In this document: one piece after another, positions 1 to 7,928 of the stretch
Layout of the letters: the number at the start of each line of letters is the position of its first letter
How positions within the stretch are numbered: the stretch's first letter is position 1
Origin: an uncultured Eubacteriales bacterium
GTDB lineage: Bacteria > Bacillota > Clostridia > Oscillospirales > Oscillospiraceae
DNA length: 25,355 bases
Assembly: GCA_900549885.1 (NCBI GenBank)
Contig: URQA01000023.1
Coordinates: forward strand, 1 to 25,355
Direction of reading: 5' to 3'
Made by a program: the position numbers and the translations under genes
The notes under the pieces: generated by a model
What the model saw: the letters and a program-made list of their open reading frames with translations, nothing else
Told to the model about the DNA's origin: nothing
The model's database searches: none

Positions 1-1
1 C

Positions 2-205
2 CTGCCAGTATTCCTCCGGGGAGACCTCCCGGCGCCGGTGGCCGTATCGTTGGCGCTGAGCTATGCCGACCAAGCGGAGAGCGTCTGGGTCCCTGAAGAG
101 CTGCGGGGCGGGAGGGACGTGTGCGTGTTTTCCCACAGGCAGGAGGAACTGGGCCGGGCGTCAGAAAATCATTTTTCCACAGGCAGGAGGGGGCTATATG
201 GCTGA
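2..205 (+). CDS. C-terminal end of an unidentified upstream gene (partial)
   Basis: The window opens inside an uninterrupted reading frame (frame 2) that ends at TGA 203-205, about 67 residues with no start in view. Its codons are strongly G/C-ending over the first 150 bases, as in the neighbouring genes, so it is probably the tail of a real protein. Its stop overlaps the start of the following ABC ATPase by 8 bases, which suggests translational coupling and membership of the same operon. I do not recognise the family; no cysteine cluster, membrane segment or known motif is visible. The alternative is that this is non-coding leader for the transporter operon. The competing frame-3 reading from 63 is an upstream extension of the ATPase gene with no family similarity. 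Confidence 0.45.
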   Translation: MPVFLRGDLPAPVAVSLALSYADQAESVWVPEELRGGRDVCVFSHRQEELGRASENHFSTGRRGLYG

Positions 206-1208
206 AACGATTCTGGAGGTGAAAGACCTCCGCACGTACTTTTTCAACGGAGACTCGGTCCTTCGGGCGGTGGACGGCCTATCCTACTCGGTCCACAAGG
301 GCGAGTGTATGGCCATCATTGGGGAGAGCGGCTCGGGCAAGTCGGTATCCGCCCTATCTGTGCTCCGGCTGGTCCCTTACCCGCCCGGCCTGATCATGGA
401 TGGCAAGATCCTGTTCCACGGGCAGGATCTGATGACGCTGGGAGATGAAGAAATGCAGGCCCTGCGGGGCAACCGGATCAGCATGATTTTCCAGGAGCCC
501 TCCACTGCCCTTAATCCGTTGTTGACCATCGGAGAGCAGATCTCAGAAGTGCTGATCCGGCACAAGAACCGCTCCAAAGCAGACGCGTGGAAGGAAACGA
601 TTTCCCTGTTGCGCTCGGTTGGGATCCCAAACCCAGAACAACGGGCGAAAGAGTATCCCCACCAGTTCTCCGGTGGAATGCAGCAGCGGGCCATGATTGC
701 CATGGCCATGAGTTGTAAGCCGGATCTGCTCATTGCCGACGAACCCACCACCGCTTTGGATGTCACCGTCCAAGCCCAGGTGCTGGAGCAGCTCAACAAG
801 CTCCGCCAGGAAGCGGACACTGCCCTGATCATCATTACTCACAATCTGGGCGTGGTGGCCCGGTATGCCGACTCAGTCAAGATCATGTACGGCGGCAAAA
901 TTGTGGAGGAGGGGGACACCTTTCAGATCTTTGAAAATCCCCATCACCCCTATACCCTGGGCCTGATCCGGGCGGTGCCTCGCTTGGACCTGCCGCGCAG
1001 CCATGGATTGCACACCATTGAGGGAGAGCCCCCGGATATGTCCCGTGTGCCGGAAACCTGCTGCGCGTTCCATTTCCGCTGCAAATATGCCACCAAGGAG
1101 TGCCGCACCCGCCGGCCTTCCTTGGAAGAGGTGGAACCGGGCCATTGCTGCGCCTGCTTCCATATGGCGGCCACCGCCGCCGAGCGGGAGGAGGTGTGCA
1201 GGGCGTGA
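198..1208 (+). CDS. dppD: Peptide/nickel-type ABC transporter ATP-binding protein (DppD/OppD family)
   Basis: This is one of two cytoplasmic ATPases that drive an Opp/Dpp-type importer of peptides or related solutes. The 336-residue protein has Walker A GESGSGKS (about 42-49), the Q-loop FQEP (about 98-101), signature FSGGMQQR (157-164), Walker B LLIADEP (177-183) and the family-specific C-terminal oligopeptide domain with a cysteine cluster (CC, then C-x5-C, then CCAC near the end). The start is set at ATG 198 because an AGGCAGGAGG site lies just upstream and homology begins there; an earlier in-frame ATG at 63 would add 45 residues of unrelated sequence. Its TGA overlaps the GTG start of the next ATPase. 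The substrate cannot be told from this subunit; dipeptides, oligopeptides and nickel complexes are all possible for the family. Confidence 0.93.
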   Translation: MAETILEVKDLRTYFFNGDSVLRAVDGLSYSVHKGECMAIIGESGSGKSVSALSVLRLVPYPPGLIMDGKILFHGQDLMTLGDEEMQALRGNRISMIFQEPSTALNPLLTIGEQISEVLIRHKNRSKADAWKETISLLRSVGIPNPEQRAKEYPHQFSGGMQQRAMIAMAMSCKPDLLIADEPTTALDVTVQAQVLEQLNKLRQEADTALIIITHNLGVVARYADSVKIMYGGKIVEEGDTFQIFENPHHPYTLGLIRAVPRLDLPRSHGLHTIEGEPPDMSRVPETCCAFHFRCKYATKECRTRRPSLEEVEPGHCCACFHMAATAAEREEVCRA

Positions 1209-2281
1209 ACAAGGACAGACAAAATACGAAAGAAATGCCCATTGATCCCGGCATCAGCCGGGTGATGGATTGGGATATCGCCTCCCAAACTCCGGTGCAG
1301 GGACAGGATGAAATCCTTCGGGTCTCCGACCTGAAAATGCACTTTCCCGTCACCAAAGGCCTGCTCAAGCGGCAAGTAGCCGCGGTCAAGGCAGTGGACG
1401 GAGTTTCCTTCTCCGTCCGGAAGGGGCAGACTCTGGGCATCGTGGGCGAGTCCGGCTCCGGCAAGTCTACCGTGGGCAACTGTATTATGCGCAACTACGA
1501 CGTCACCGCCGGCCAGATCATCTTTGACGGCAAGGACATCACCCGCACCCCGAAACATGAGCTGCGTCGGCTTCGGGGTTCGCTGCAAATGATCACGCAG
1601 GATCCCTTTGCCTCCCTGGACCCCCGGATGACCATCCGGCAGAGTGTATCCGAGGGCGTGCGCATCCAGCACACGGTACAGCGGGTGGACATCCATGACC
1701 TGGTGGAGCGCATGCTGATGCTAGTAGGTCTCAACCCCAAGTTTGCTGACCGCTATCCCCATGAGTTTTCCGGCGGACAGCGCCAGCGCATCTCCATAGC
1801 CCGGGCCTTGGCCCTGTCCCCAAAGTTCATCGTCTGCGACGAGATTGTCTCTGCCCTGGATGTATCTATCCAGGCCCAGGTGGTCAGTCTGATGATGAAA
1901 ATTCAGGAGGAGCTGGACCTGACCTACATCTTCATCGGACACGATCTGAGCGTGGTGCGCCACATCTCTGACCAGGTGGCAGTGCTCTACCTGGGGAAGA
2001 TCATGGAGCTGACAGACAGCGACGAGCTATACCGCACCCCCTTACATCCCTATACCCAGGCGCTGATCTCCGCCGCCCCCATCCCAAACCCAACCGTGGA
2101 CCGCACCCGAGAGCGCATTTTACTGGAGGGAGAGATTCCCAGCCCCATCCACCCGCCGCAGGGGTGCCGATTCTGTACCCGGTGCAAGTACGCGGACGAA
2201 CGGTGCCGTGCGGAGGAGCCGCCTTTGGTGGATGTGGGTAACGAACATCTCGTGGCCTGCCACCGTGTTGCCGGCGGCTGA
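1205..2281 (+). CDS. dppF: Peptide/nickel-type ABC transporter ATP-binding protein (DppF/OppF family)
   Basis: This is the second ATPase of the importer, expected to pair with the preceding one beneath the two permeases. The 358-residue protein has Walker A GESGSGKST (81-89), signature FSGGQRQR (188-195), Walker B FIVCDE (208-213) and a C-terminal oligopeptide domain with a C-x2-C-x2-C-x6-C cluster (about 320-335). The start is taken as GTG 1205, which overlaps the upstream TGA (GTGA) and has GGGAGGAGGTG at 1187-1197. An in-frame ATG at 1235 is the alternative. One oddity is that the residue after the Walker B aspartate-glutamate pair, normally proline (DEPxSALD), is isoleucine here (DEIVSALD). 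The catalytic glutamate is kept, so the protein should still hydrolyse ATP. Confidence 0.93.
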   Translation: MNKDRQNTKEMPIDPGISRVMDWDIASQTPVQGQDEILRVSDLKMHFPVTKGLLKRQVAAVKAVDGVSFSVRKGQTLGIVGESGSGKSTVGNCIMRNYDVTAGQIIFDGKDITRTPKHELRRLRGSLQMITQDPFASLDPRMTIRQSVSEGVRIQHTVQRVDIHDLVERMLMLVGLNPKFADRYPHEFSGGQRQRISIARALALSPKFIVCDEIVSALDVSIQAQVVSLMMKIQEELDLTYIFIGHDLSVVRHISDQVAVLYLGKIMELTDSDELYRTPLHPYTQALISAAPIPNPTVDRTRERILLEGEIPSPIHPPQGCRFCTRCKYADERCRAEEPPLVDVGNEHLVACHRVAGG

Positions 2282-2296
2282 AAGGAGGAGCCTAAA

Positions 2297-3250
2297 ATGG
2301 GAAAGTATATCGGCAAACGCATTCTGCTGCTGGTTCCGGCGGTGTTTCTGGTGTGCGTCATTGTGTTCGCGCTGATGCGGCTGGTACCCGGAGACGCGGT
2401 GGACAGCATTATCTACAAGTACAGCAGCATGGGCATCTCCGCCGACCGGGCGGAGGTGGAGGCCATGCTGGGCCTGGACCAGCCGGCAGTGGCACAGTTT
2501 TTCACTTGGCTGAAAGGAGTGCTCACAGGTGATCTGGGGGATTCCCTATTTGAGTATGAGTCTGTGGCCTCTATCATTGGTCGACAACTCCCGGTGACGC
2601 TGGAGCTGGGCATTCTGACGCTGCTGTTCAGCTGTATTCTCTCCATCCCCATCGGCCTGTTCTGTGCGGCCAAGCAGGACAGCCTCCCCGACTACGCCTT
2701 CCGTGTGGTGGCTATCCTGCTGGTATCCATCCCGGTGTTTTGGATCGCCACCATGGTTATCATCTATCCCTCCCTGTGGTGGGGATACGCTCCGCCCACC
2801 ACCTATGTCAGCTTTTTTGAGAATCCATTGGAAAACCTGCGTATGTTTATCATCCCCGCCCTGCTGGGGGCGCTGATGCAGGCGGGCATCCAGATGCGCA
2901 CCGTGCGCACTATGACCCTGGAGGTCATGCGGCTGGACTACATCCGCACCGCCTGGGCCAAAGGTACTAAGGAGCGGGTCATCCTGTTCAAACACGCTTT
3001 CCGCAACGCCATGATCCCCGTGGTGACGATGATCGGCGGATCGGCGGCCACGATGATCGGTGGCTCAGTTATCATGGAGAGCGTATTCAACATCCCTGGA
3101 ATCGGCCAGCAGGTCATCACTGCACTTGGCTCCCGGGACTATCCTCTGGTCCAAGGGTGCGTACTGGTGTTCGCCATCTTCGTCATGATCATCAATCTTG
3201 TGGTGGACGTCTGCTATAAGTGGATCGACCCCCGCATCAACCTGGATTAA
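2297..3250 (+). CDS. dppB: Peptide ABC transporter permease (DppB/OppB family)
   Basis: This is an integral membrane permease that forms half of the translocation pore. The 317-residue protein starts at ATG 2297 behind AAAGGAGGAG, 16 bases after the DppF-type gene. It opens with the classic family N-terminus (IGKRIL followed by a hydrophobic helix and the MRLVPGD motif) and has about six membrane segments. The cytoplasmic EAA-like coupling loop (YIRTAWAKG, then FRNAMIPVV; about 215-245) contacts the ATPases. Length and motif order match DppB/OppB. It is followed 12 bases later by the second permease, as is standard in this family. Confidence 0.93.
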   Translation: MGKYIGKRILLLVPAVFLVCVIVFALMRLVPGDAVDSIIYKYSSMGISADRAEVEAMLGLDQPAVAQFFTWLKGVLTGDLGDSLFEYESVASIIGRQLPVTLELGILTLLFSCILSIPIGLFCAAKQDSLPDYAFRVVAILLVSIPVFWIATMVIIYPSLWWGYAPPTTYVSFFENPLENLRMFIIPALLGALMQAGIQMRTVRTMTLEVMRLDYIRTAWAKGTKERVILFKHAFRNAMIPVVTMIGGSAATMIGGSVIMESVFNIPGIGQQVITALGSRDYPLVQGCVLVFAIFVMIINLVVDVCYKWIDPRINLD

Positions 3251-3262
3251 GGAGGCCGCGGT

Positions 3263-4285
3263 ATGAAAGCATCCAGACCCAACGGTCCAGAGCGCAGGCC
3301 TCTCGACCGAAAAAAGCCGGGCTTTTTCCACGATCTGTTCCACAAAAAGCCCTTGGGCGCCTTCGGCATGATCGTCCTTATCCTGCTGGTGCTCACGGCT
3401 GTATTTGCCGACTTCATCGCCCCCTACCCCATGGTGGGTGGCGCCATGCAGGTGGATGTCATCCACAAGCTCCAGGAGCCCTACTTTCTCATGTCCGCCG
3501 CCGAGCGGGCGGCAGTCACCGACGTACACCTCCTGGGTACGGACAGCTTGGGCCGAGACGTACTCAGTTACCTCATCTACGGCGCGCGCACGTCCGTGAT
3601 CCTGTGCGTGTGCTGCGCGGTAATTTCCACCCTGGTGTCCCTGCTCATTGGCACCCTATCCGCCGTCATCGGCGGCTGGTTTGACCTGATTGTGCAGCGC
3701 CTGGTGGACGCCTGGCTGTGTATCCCATCCATGCTTATCCTGCTGATTCTCATGTCCATGCTGGGTCAGGGCTTGCCCCAATTGATTTTCGCCATGTCTG
3801 TGCCCAGCGGCATCGCCGGTTCCCGTATCATCCGAGGTGCGGCCATGTCGGTAAAAGACAGCGGATATGTAAAGAGCGCCAACCTGTTAGGCGCGGGTGT
3901 ATTTTGGAAAACGATCTTCCATGTGATCCCCAATATCCTTCCCTTGATTATCACCAACGCGGCTGGCAGCCTAGGCAGCGTGGTGCTCATGGAGTCCAGT
4001 ATGAGCTTCCTGGGCTACGGCGTAGATCCGGCCACGCCTAGCTGGGGATATATGATCACCCAGCAGGGCAAGCCCAACATGTATGTGGCCCCCTATCTGG
4101 CCATCTGGCCTGGACTGTGCATCTCTCTAATGGTGTTTTCAGCCAGTATGTTTGGCGATGCGGTGCGTGACCTGTTGGATCCCCGGCTCAAGGGCGGCGT
4201 AGGCAGTTACAGCACCAAAAAACTCAGCCGGATTAAGGCGAAGCTGGAAAAGAAAATGGCAAAGGCCCAAACGGACGCTGCATGA
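3263..4285 (+). CDS. dppC: Peptide ABC transporter permease (DppC/OppC family)
   Basis: This is the second membrane permease of the importer. The 340-residue protein starts at ATG 3263 behind TAAGGAGG. It has a proline- and charge-rich cytoplasmic N-terminus (about 1-35), the first membrane helix at about 36-53, and an external loop ending in the family motif LGTDSLGRDVLSYLIYGAR. A multi-helix core follows, with the coupling loop (YVKSANLLGAG to PNILPLI, about 203-232), and a lysine-rich tail closes the protein. These are hallmarks of DppC/OppC proteins. The binding-protein gene follows after 34 bases. Confidence 0.92.
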   Translation: MKASRPNGPERRPLDRKKPGFFHDLFHKKPLGAFGMIVLILLVLTAVFADFIAPYPMVGGAMQVDVIHKLQEPYFLMSAAERAAVTDVHLLGTDSLGRDVLSYLIYGARTSVILCVCCAVISTLVSLLIGTLSAVIGGWFDLIVQRLVDAWLCIPSMLILLILMSMLGQGLPQLIFAMSVPSGIAGSRIIRGAAMSVKDSGYVKSANLLGAGVFWKTIFHVIPNILPLIITNAAGSLGSVVLMESSMSFLGYGVDPATPSWGYMITQQGKPNMYVAPYLAIWPGLCISLMVFSASMFGDAVRDLLDPRLKGGVGSYSTKKLSRIKAKLEKKMAKAQTDAA

Positions 4286-4319
4286 GCGGCATCCGAAAAT
4301 GAAAAGGAGGAAAACCACC

Positions 4320-6092
4320 ATGAAACGAACCCTGCCCCGTTTGCTCGCAACGCTCCTGTGCCTGGCGCTTCTGTTCGCCATGGCTGCCTGTGGAGCACCG
4401 GATAACACGCAGAGCACACCCGTATCGGACAGCGGAAGTGCCAGCACCGAGCCGGTACAGACTGCCGACACCAGCACGCCCACCTACGGCGGCACCATGA
4501 CCATGTATTACCACGAGTTCTACAACTACTATGACCCCGCCATGCCCACCAGCTACAGCTATGCCTTTTGGCTAGAGGGCCTGTGGGCCATGGACTGGGA
4601 CAGCGATTATGCCTACAACAACGACTACTGGACCTATGAGAACGTGGACGGGCAGATTGCTGATACCTGGGAGATTGCCGAGGACTACTCATCCCTGACC
4701 GTCCACCTCCGGGAGGACGTCTACTTCCAGAGCAAGGAAGACGCCCAGTACGATATCTTCGGCGGCCGGCAGCTGATGGCCTCTGACGTGAAGTACACCT
4801 ACGACCGTATCCTGGGCCTGGGATCCGGCTGGGATGAGCCGGTGGAGTGCGAGATGAACTGGCCCTCCGAGCTGTACATGGTGGAGTCCGTAGAGACGGA
4901 TGGAGACTTCACCGTGATTTTCCACTTCAACACCACTACCGAGGTAGCCCTGAATACCTTTATGACCACGGTGGTCAACATCACCGGCCCCGAGTGGGAT
5001 GAACTGACTGCGGATCAGCAAGGCGATTGGCACTATGCCGTGGGCACCGGCCCGTTTATTCTCACCAACGTCTCCGTGGGCAGCTCCATGTCCTTCACCC
5101 GTAATGACAGCTATTATGACTACGACGAGCGTAACCCCGAAAATAAGCTGCCCTATTTGGACGGCGTAGAACTTGTCCACATCGACGACTCTGCCAACCT
5201 GCTTTCCCAGTTCACCGCCGGCACCATCGATTGGATCGGCTCCACCTCTGCGGTGTTCAACTCCTCTGAGCTGGCGCAGCTACGCGCCACGGTACCAGAG
5301 GATTCCTACACCGAGTATACCTACAACACCAATCCTCCTGCTGAGATCTCGTTGAAGTGTAATCAAGAGCCCTTCAACGATGTTCGGGTGCGCAAGGCTC
5401 TGCAAATGGCCATCAACTGCGATGAGATCTACCATAGCTATTATGGCCTGGAGGGCGAAGTGATCATTCCCGGCATCTGGGCCACGGACCTGACCAATTA
5501 CTCTGCAGTGGCTGACTGGAGTGACGAGCTCAAGGCCGAGTATTCCTATGACCCGGAGGGAGCCAAGGCCCTGCTGGCCGAGGCGGGGTATCCTGACGGC
5601 TTTACCTTCACGGTGGCCCTGGCGCCCAATGCGGACACGGACCTGTATGTCCTGGTGGGCACCTATTTGGCAGACATCGGCGTGACCATGGAGATCGAGC
5701 AGTGCGCCGAGATCATGGAGACCATCAGTATTTCCAGCAATCCTGACGATACCCGTCAAGTCAGCGGCATGCACGGTGGAAAGGGCGCGATTGCCATTAT
5801 TAAGATGACCACTACCTCCGCCGGCGCCAACTATACTTACAACCACGGCAACCAAGCGTATGAGGACGCGGTGACCGGCTTCGAGCAGGCCCAGACCTTG
5901 GATGAGCAGTCCCAGTATGCCAAGGAGATGGACCTGATCTTTGCCCAGGAGCACTGGGGCATCGCGCTGGGCGGCTATACCCAGCTCAACGAATTCATGT
6001 CCAATAAGATCCATGGATACGATGGGCAGAAGCTTACCGTCAACCAGTACCGCCGTACCGTTGTCGCCCGGCTGTGGATGGACGCGGAGTGA
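4320..6092 (+). CDS. Extracellular solute-binding lipoprotein (SBP_bac_5 family) of the peptide transporter
   Basis: This is the substrate receptor for the preceding ABC transporter, anchored on the outer face of the membrane. The 590-residue protein starts at ATG 4320 behind AAAAGGAGG (4302-4310); an in-frame ATG at 4299 would put that site inside the gene. It has a lipoprotein signal: basic N-terminus, hydrophobic core, then the lipobox MAAC with Cys24. A Ser/Thr-rich linker follows, and then the SBP_bac_5 fold (YGGT entry strand, SDVKYTYDRIL, the GTGPF motif, VRKALQMAINCDEI). The segment from about residue 51 to 105 is unusually rich in Tyr, Trp, Asp and Asn. It closes the operon and a strong terminator follows. 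The order ATPases-permeases-receptor differs from the textbook dppABCDF order. The ligand is not predictable here. Confidence 0.93.
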   Translation: MKRTLPRLLATLLCLALLFAMAACGAPDNTQSTPVSDSGSASTEPVQTADTSTPTYGGTMTMYYHEFYNYYDPAMPTSYSYAFWLEGLWAMDWDSDYAYNNDYWTYENVDGQIADTWEIAEDYSSLTVHLREDVYFQSKEDAQYDIFGGRQLMASDVKYTYDRILGLGSGWDEPVECEMNWPSELYMVESVETDGDFTVIFHFNTTTEVALNTFMTTVVNITGPEWDELTADQQGDWHYAVGTGPFILTNVSVGSSMSFTRNDSYYDYDERNPENKLPYLDGVELVHIDDSANLLSQFTAGTIDWIGSTSAVFNSSELAQLRATVPEDSYTEYTYNTNPPAEISLKCNQEPFNDVRVRKALQMAINCDEIYHSYYGLEGEVIIPGIWATDLTNYSAVADWSDELKAEYSYDPEGAKALLAEAGYPDGFTFTVALAPNADTDLYVLVGTYLADIGVTMEIEQCAEIMETISISSNPDDTRQVSGMHGGKGAIAIIKMTTTSAGANYTYNHGNQAYEDAVTGFEQAQTLDEQSQYAKEMDLIFAQEHWGIALGGYTQLNEFMSNKIHGYDGQKLTVNQYRRTVVARLWMDAE

Positions 6093-6142
6093 CCGCTTCC
6101 GGCAAAGTCCAGCCTATCTGTAGTAAAACGAACGCATAAGAG

Positions 6143-6180
6143 AAAACGTCCAGCCGGATTTAATCCGGCTGGACGTTTTT
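6143..6180 (+). terminator. Rho-independent terminator of the peptide transporter operon
   Basis: An 18-base perfect inverted repeat (left arm 6143-6160, right arm 6162-6179) has a GC-rich core and ends in a run of T. It lies 50 bases after the binding-protein stop codon. The A-rich left flank could let it work weakly on the other strand too, but no minus-strand gene ends here. Confidence 0.9.
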
Positions 6181-6264
6181 CTGCCGGCCGGCAGAAGAAG
6201 GAAAACCGGACAGAGAAACACGCGACATAGCTTCCGCCGCCCGACAAGACCTTGCGAAGACGGG

Positions 6265-6293
6265 TTGCTTTTTTTCGGCCAATCCGCTAAAAT
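6265..6293 (+). promoter_or_regulatory. SigA-type promoter for the DUF4317 gene
   Basis: The -35 box TTGCTT (6265-6270) and the -10 box TAAAAT (6288-6293) are separated by 17 bases. The ATG of the next gene lies 46 bases after the -10 box, and the leader contains a GC-rich stem (GCGGC/GCCGC near 6307-6320) before the ribosome binding site. Confidence 0.55.
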
Positions 6294-6339
6294 ATGGTTT
6301 GTTTTCGCGGCGCGTGCCGCACGATAAGGAGGCCTTGCC

Positions 6340-7482
6340 ATGAACCAAAAGGAGGTGCGGGAGCTGAAACGCCGCTTCCGCCCAGACAAAAACGCCATCA
6401 GCCGCATTTATGGCTGCTTCGTTGATCCCAACCGCCGTATCATCTCTTACCTGGACGAGTCCCTGGGGCTTATGCCGGAGGACGAGGTGGAAAAATACCT
6501 GAACTTATTGAAAAAGACCTTGTCCGGTACCCTTGGTAAGAACCTCATCGACATCGTCTTTTCCACCCAGCAAGTAGTAGACAGCCCGGAGCACCGGCTG
6601 CTCACCCGGCTGCGGGACACCCAGCTCGAGGATGCCGAAGTCCGTCAGGAGTTTTATGATAAGGTCATCGCCTCTTTGAGCATGGATGACAGCCGCTACC
6701 TAATCTTGCTGGCCCACGACAGCTACGACGTACCCTACCGGGGAAAGGACGATGAGGTACAGGCCGACGCCTCCGACCAAGTGTTCTCCTACTTAGTTTG
6801 CTGCGTCTGCCCGGTGAAGGAGCGACGGGGAGAGCTGGGCTATTTCCCCGGGGACAATGAGTTCCACAGCTGTTCCAGCCAGGTGGTGTCTGCCCCGGAG
6901 GTGGGATTTTTGTTCCCTGCCTTTGATGGACGGGCCACCAACCTATATAACGCTCTGTACTATGCCAGAAAGCCGGATGGGCTCCACCAGGAGCTGATCG
7001 ACGCAGTGTTCCATACCGAACCGCCCATGTCCGCCGCCGATCAGCGCCTTGCCTTTGAGACGGCGTTGGCCGAATCCCTGGGCGACACGTGCAGCGTGGA
7101 GGTGGTGCAGGCTATCCATGAGCAGCTGCGTGAGCGGCTGGAGATCCACAAGGAGAGCCGGGACCCGGAGCCGCCGTCCATCAGTCAGGGAGAATTGGGA
7201 GCCATTCTGGCGGAAGCCGGGGCAGCGCAGGAACAGATCCAGGTATTCCGGGACCAGTGCGACCAGCAATTCGGCCGTGCGCCCCTCAATCCGGCAAACC
7301 TGATCGACAGCCGGCGCTTTGAGGTCAAGACCGGACAGGCTACGGTGAATATCGCCCCTGAGCACAGTGGGCTTCTGGAAACACAGGTGATCAATGGCCG
7401 CCGGTATCTGCTCGTCCCCATGGACGGAACGGTGGAGGTTAACGGATTTGCCCTGGAGGGAGAGGGCAAATCGGACGGGTGA
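6340..7482 (+). CDS. DUF4317 domain-containing protein
   Basis: This is a 380-residue soluble protein with no signal peptide or membrane segment. The N-terminal MNQKEVRELKRRFRPDKNAI segment and the following ISRIYGCFVD are, from my knowledge of the family, the hallmark of DUF4317, a conserved Firmicutes (mainly Clostridia) family of unknown function. The sequence is acidic and rich in charged helices. A short C-terminal region (from about 330) is strand-like and ends in a VPMDGTVEVNGF segment. The start at ATG 6340 follows AAGGAGG (6326-6332) at ideal distance. The gene stands alone with its own promoter and ends at a bidirectional terminator facing the alkylation repair genes. No catalytic motif is visible, so no function is proposed. 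Confidence 0.85.
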   Translation: MNQKEVRELKRRFRPDKNAISRIYGCFVDPNRRIISYLDESLGLMPEDEVEKYLNLLKKTLSGTLGKNLIDIVFSTQQVVDSPEHRLLTRLRDTQLEDAEVRQEFYDKVIASLSMDDSRYLILLAHDSYDVPYRGKDDEVQADASDQVFSYLVCCVCPVKERRGELGYFPGDNEFHSCSSQVVSAPEVGFLFPAFDGRATNLYNALYYARKPDGLHQELIDAVFHTEPPMSAADQRLAFETALAESLGDTCSVEVVQAIHEQLRERLEIHKESRDPEPPSISQGELGAILAEAGAAQEQIQVFRDQCDQQFGRAPLNPANLIDSRRFEVKTGQATVNIAPEHSGLLETQVINGRRYLLVPMDGTVEVNGFALEGEGKSDG

Positions 7483-7505
7483 CCTCCGGCGGGGAAACGG
7501 TAAAT

Positions 7506-7554
7506 GCCAAAAGGAGAGGACTCCGGCGGATCGCCGGAGTCCTCTCCTTTTGGC
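7506..7554. terminator. Bidirectional terminator: long perfect palindrome between convergent genes
   Basis: A 23-base perfect inverted repeat (7506-7528 and 7532-7554) encloses a 3-base loop. It is flanked internally by AAAAGG/CCTTTT, so each strand reads a GC-rich hairpin ending in a short T run. It lies between the DUF4317 stop (7482) and the convergent MGMT-like gene stop (7587), and it is well placed to end transcription from both sides. Confidence 0.8.
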
Positions 7555-7586
7555 GGGAAGCCCGCCGGGACGGTGGGCGAAGACCG

Positions 7587-7895
7587 TCAGCAACGCCATT
7601 GGTACAGGGCCAGGTCCACACAGCCGTTTTCCTTGAGAAAGACGCCCTCCCTCCGAAGCAGCTCCCCCTGTTCGGACCAGCCGGGGACCAGCCGGCCGGC
7701 GTGATTCACCACCCGGTGGCAGGGATAGCTGCCATACCAGTGGGACATGGCCAGCACCCGGCCCACCAGCCGGGCGTTCCGCTCCCGGCCAATGAGCCGG
7801 GCGATCTGCCCGTAGGTGGCCACCCGGCCTTGGGGAATCTCCGCAACCACAGACAGCACCTCATAGATCAGCTTGTCATTCAATATGCTACGCAT
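7587..7895 (-). CDS. MGMT-family (O6-alkylguanine transferase-like) DNA-binding protein, short form
   Basis: This 102-residue protein corresponds only to the C-terminal DNA-binding/active-site domain of O6-methylguanine-DNA methyltransferases. It has the helix-turn-helix region (GRVATYGQIARLIG, about 23-36), an arginine-finger-like ARLVGRVLA segment (41-49), and the active-site motif PCHRVV with Cys59. Alkyltransferase-like (ATL) proteins of this length usually carry Trp in place of that Cys, so the retained Cys is notable. It lies 33 bases downstream of tag, so the pair forms an alkylation-repair operon. The start ATG at 7895 has AGGAGGG about 13 bases upstream, which is somewhat long. Whether it transfers alkyl groups or only flags lesions for excision cannot be decided from sequence. 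Confidence 0.85.
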   Translation of the reverse strand: MRSILNDKLIYEVLSVVAEIPQGRVATYGQIARLIGRERNARLVGRVLAMSHWYGSYPCHRVVNHAGRLVPGWSEQGELLRREGVFLKENGCVDLALYQWRC

Positions 7896-7928
7896 GGAAT
7901 ATCAGCATCCCTCCTGCCTGTATCCCTT

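Noticed and set aside
63..197. 45-residue N-terminal extension of the first ABC ATPase
   Set aside because: The extension has no ATPase homology; ATG 198 has a strong ribosome binding site, and frame 2 shows better codon use in this stretch.
6181..6194. 14-base palindrome (CTGCCGG/CCGGCAG) right after the operon terminator
   Set aside because: It has no loop and no T run, and no regulator is linked to it; a chance GC palindrome is as likely as a site.
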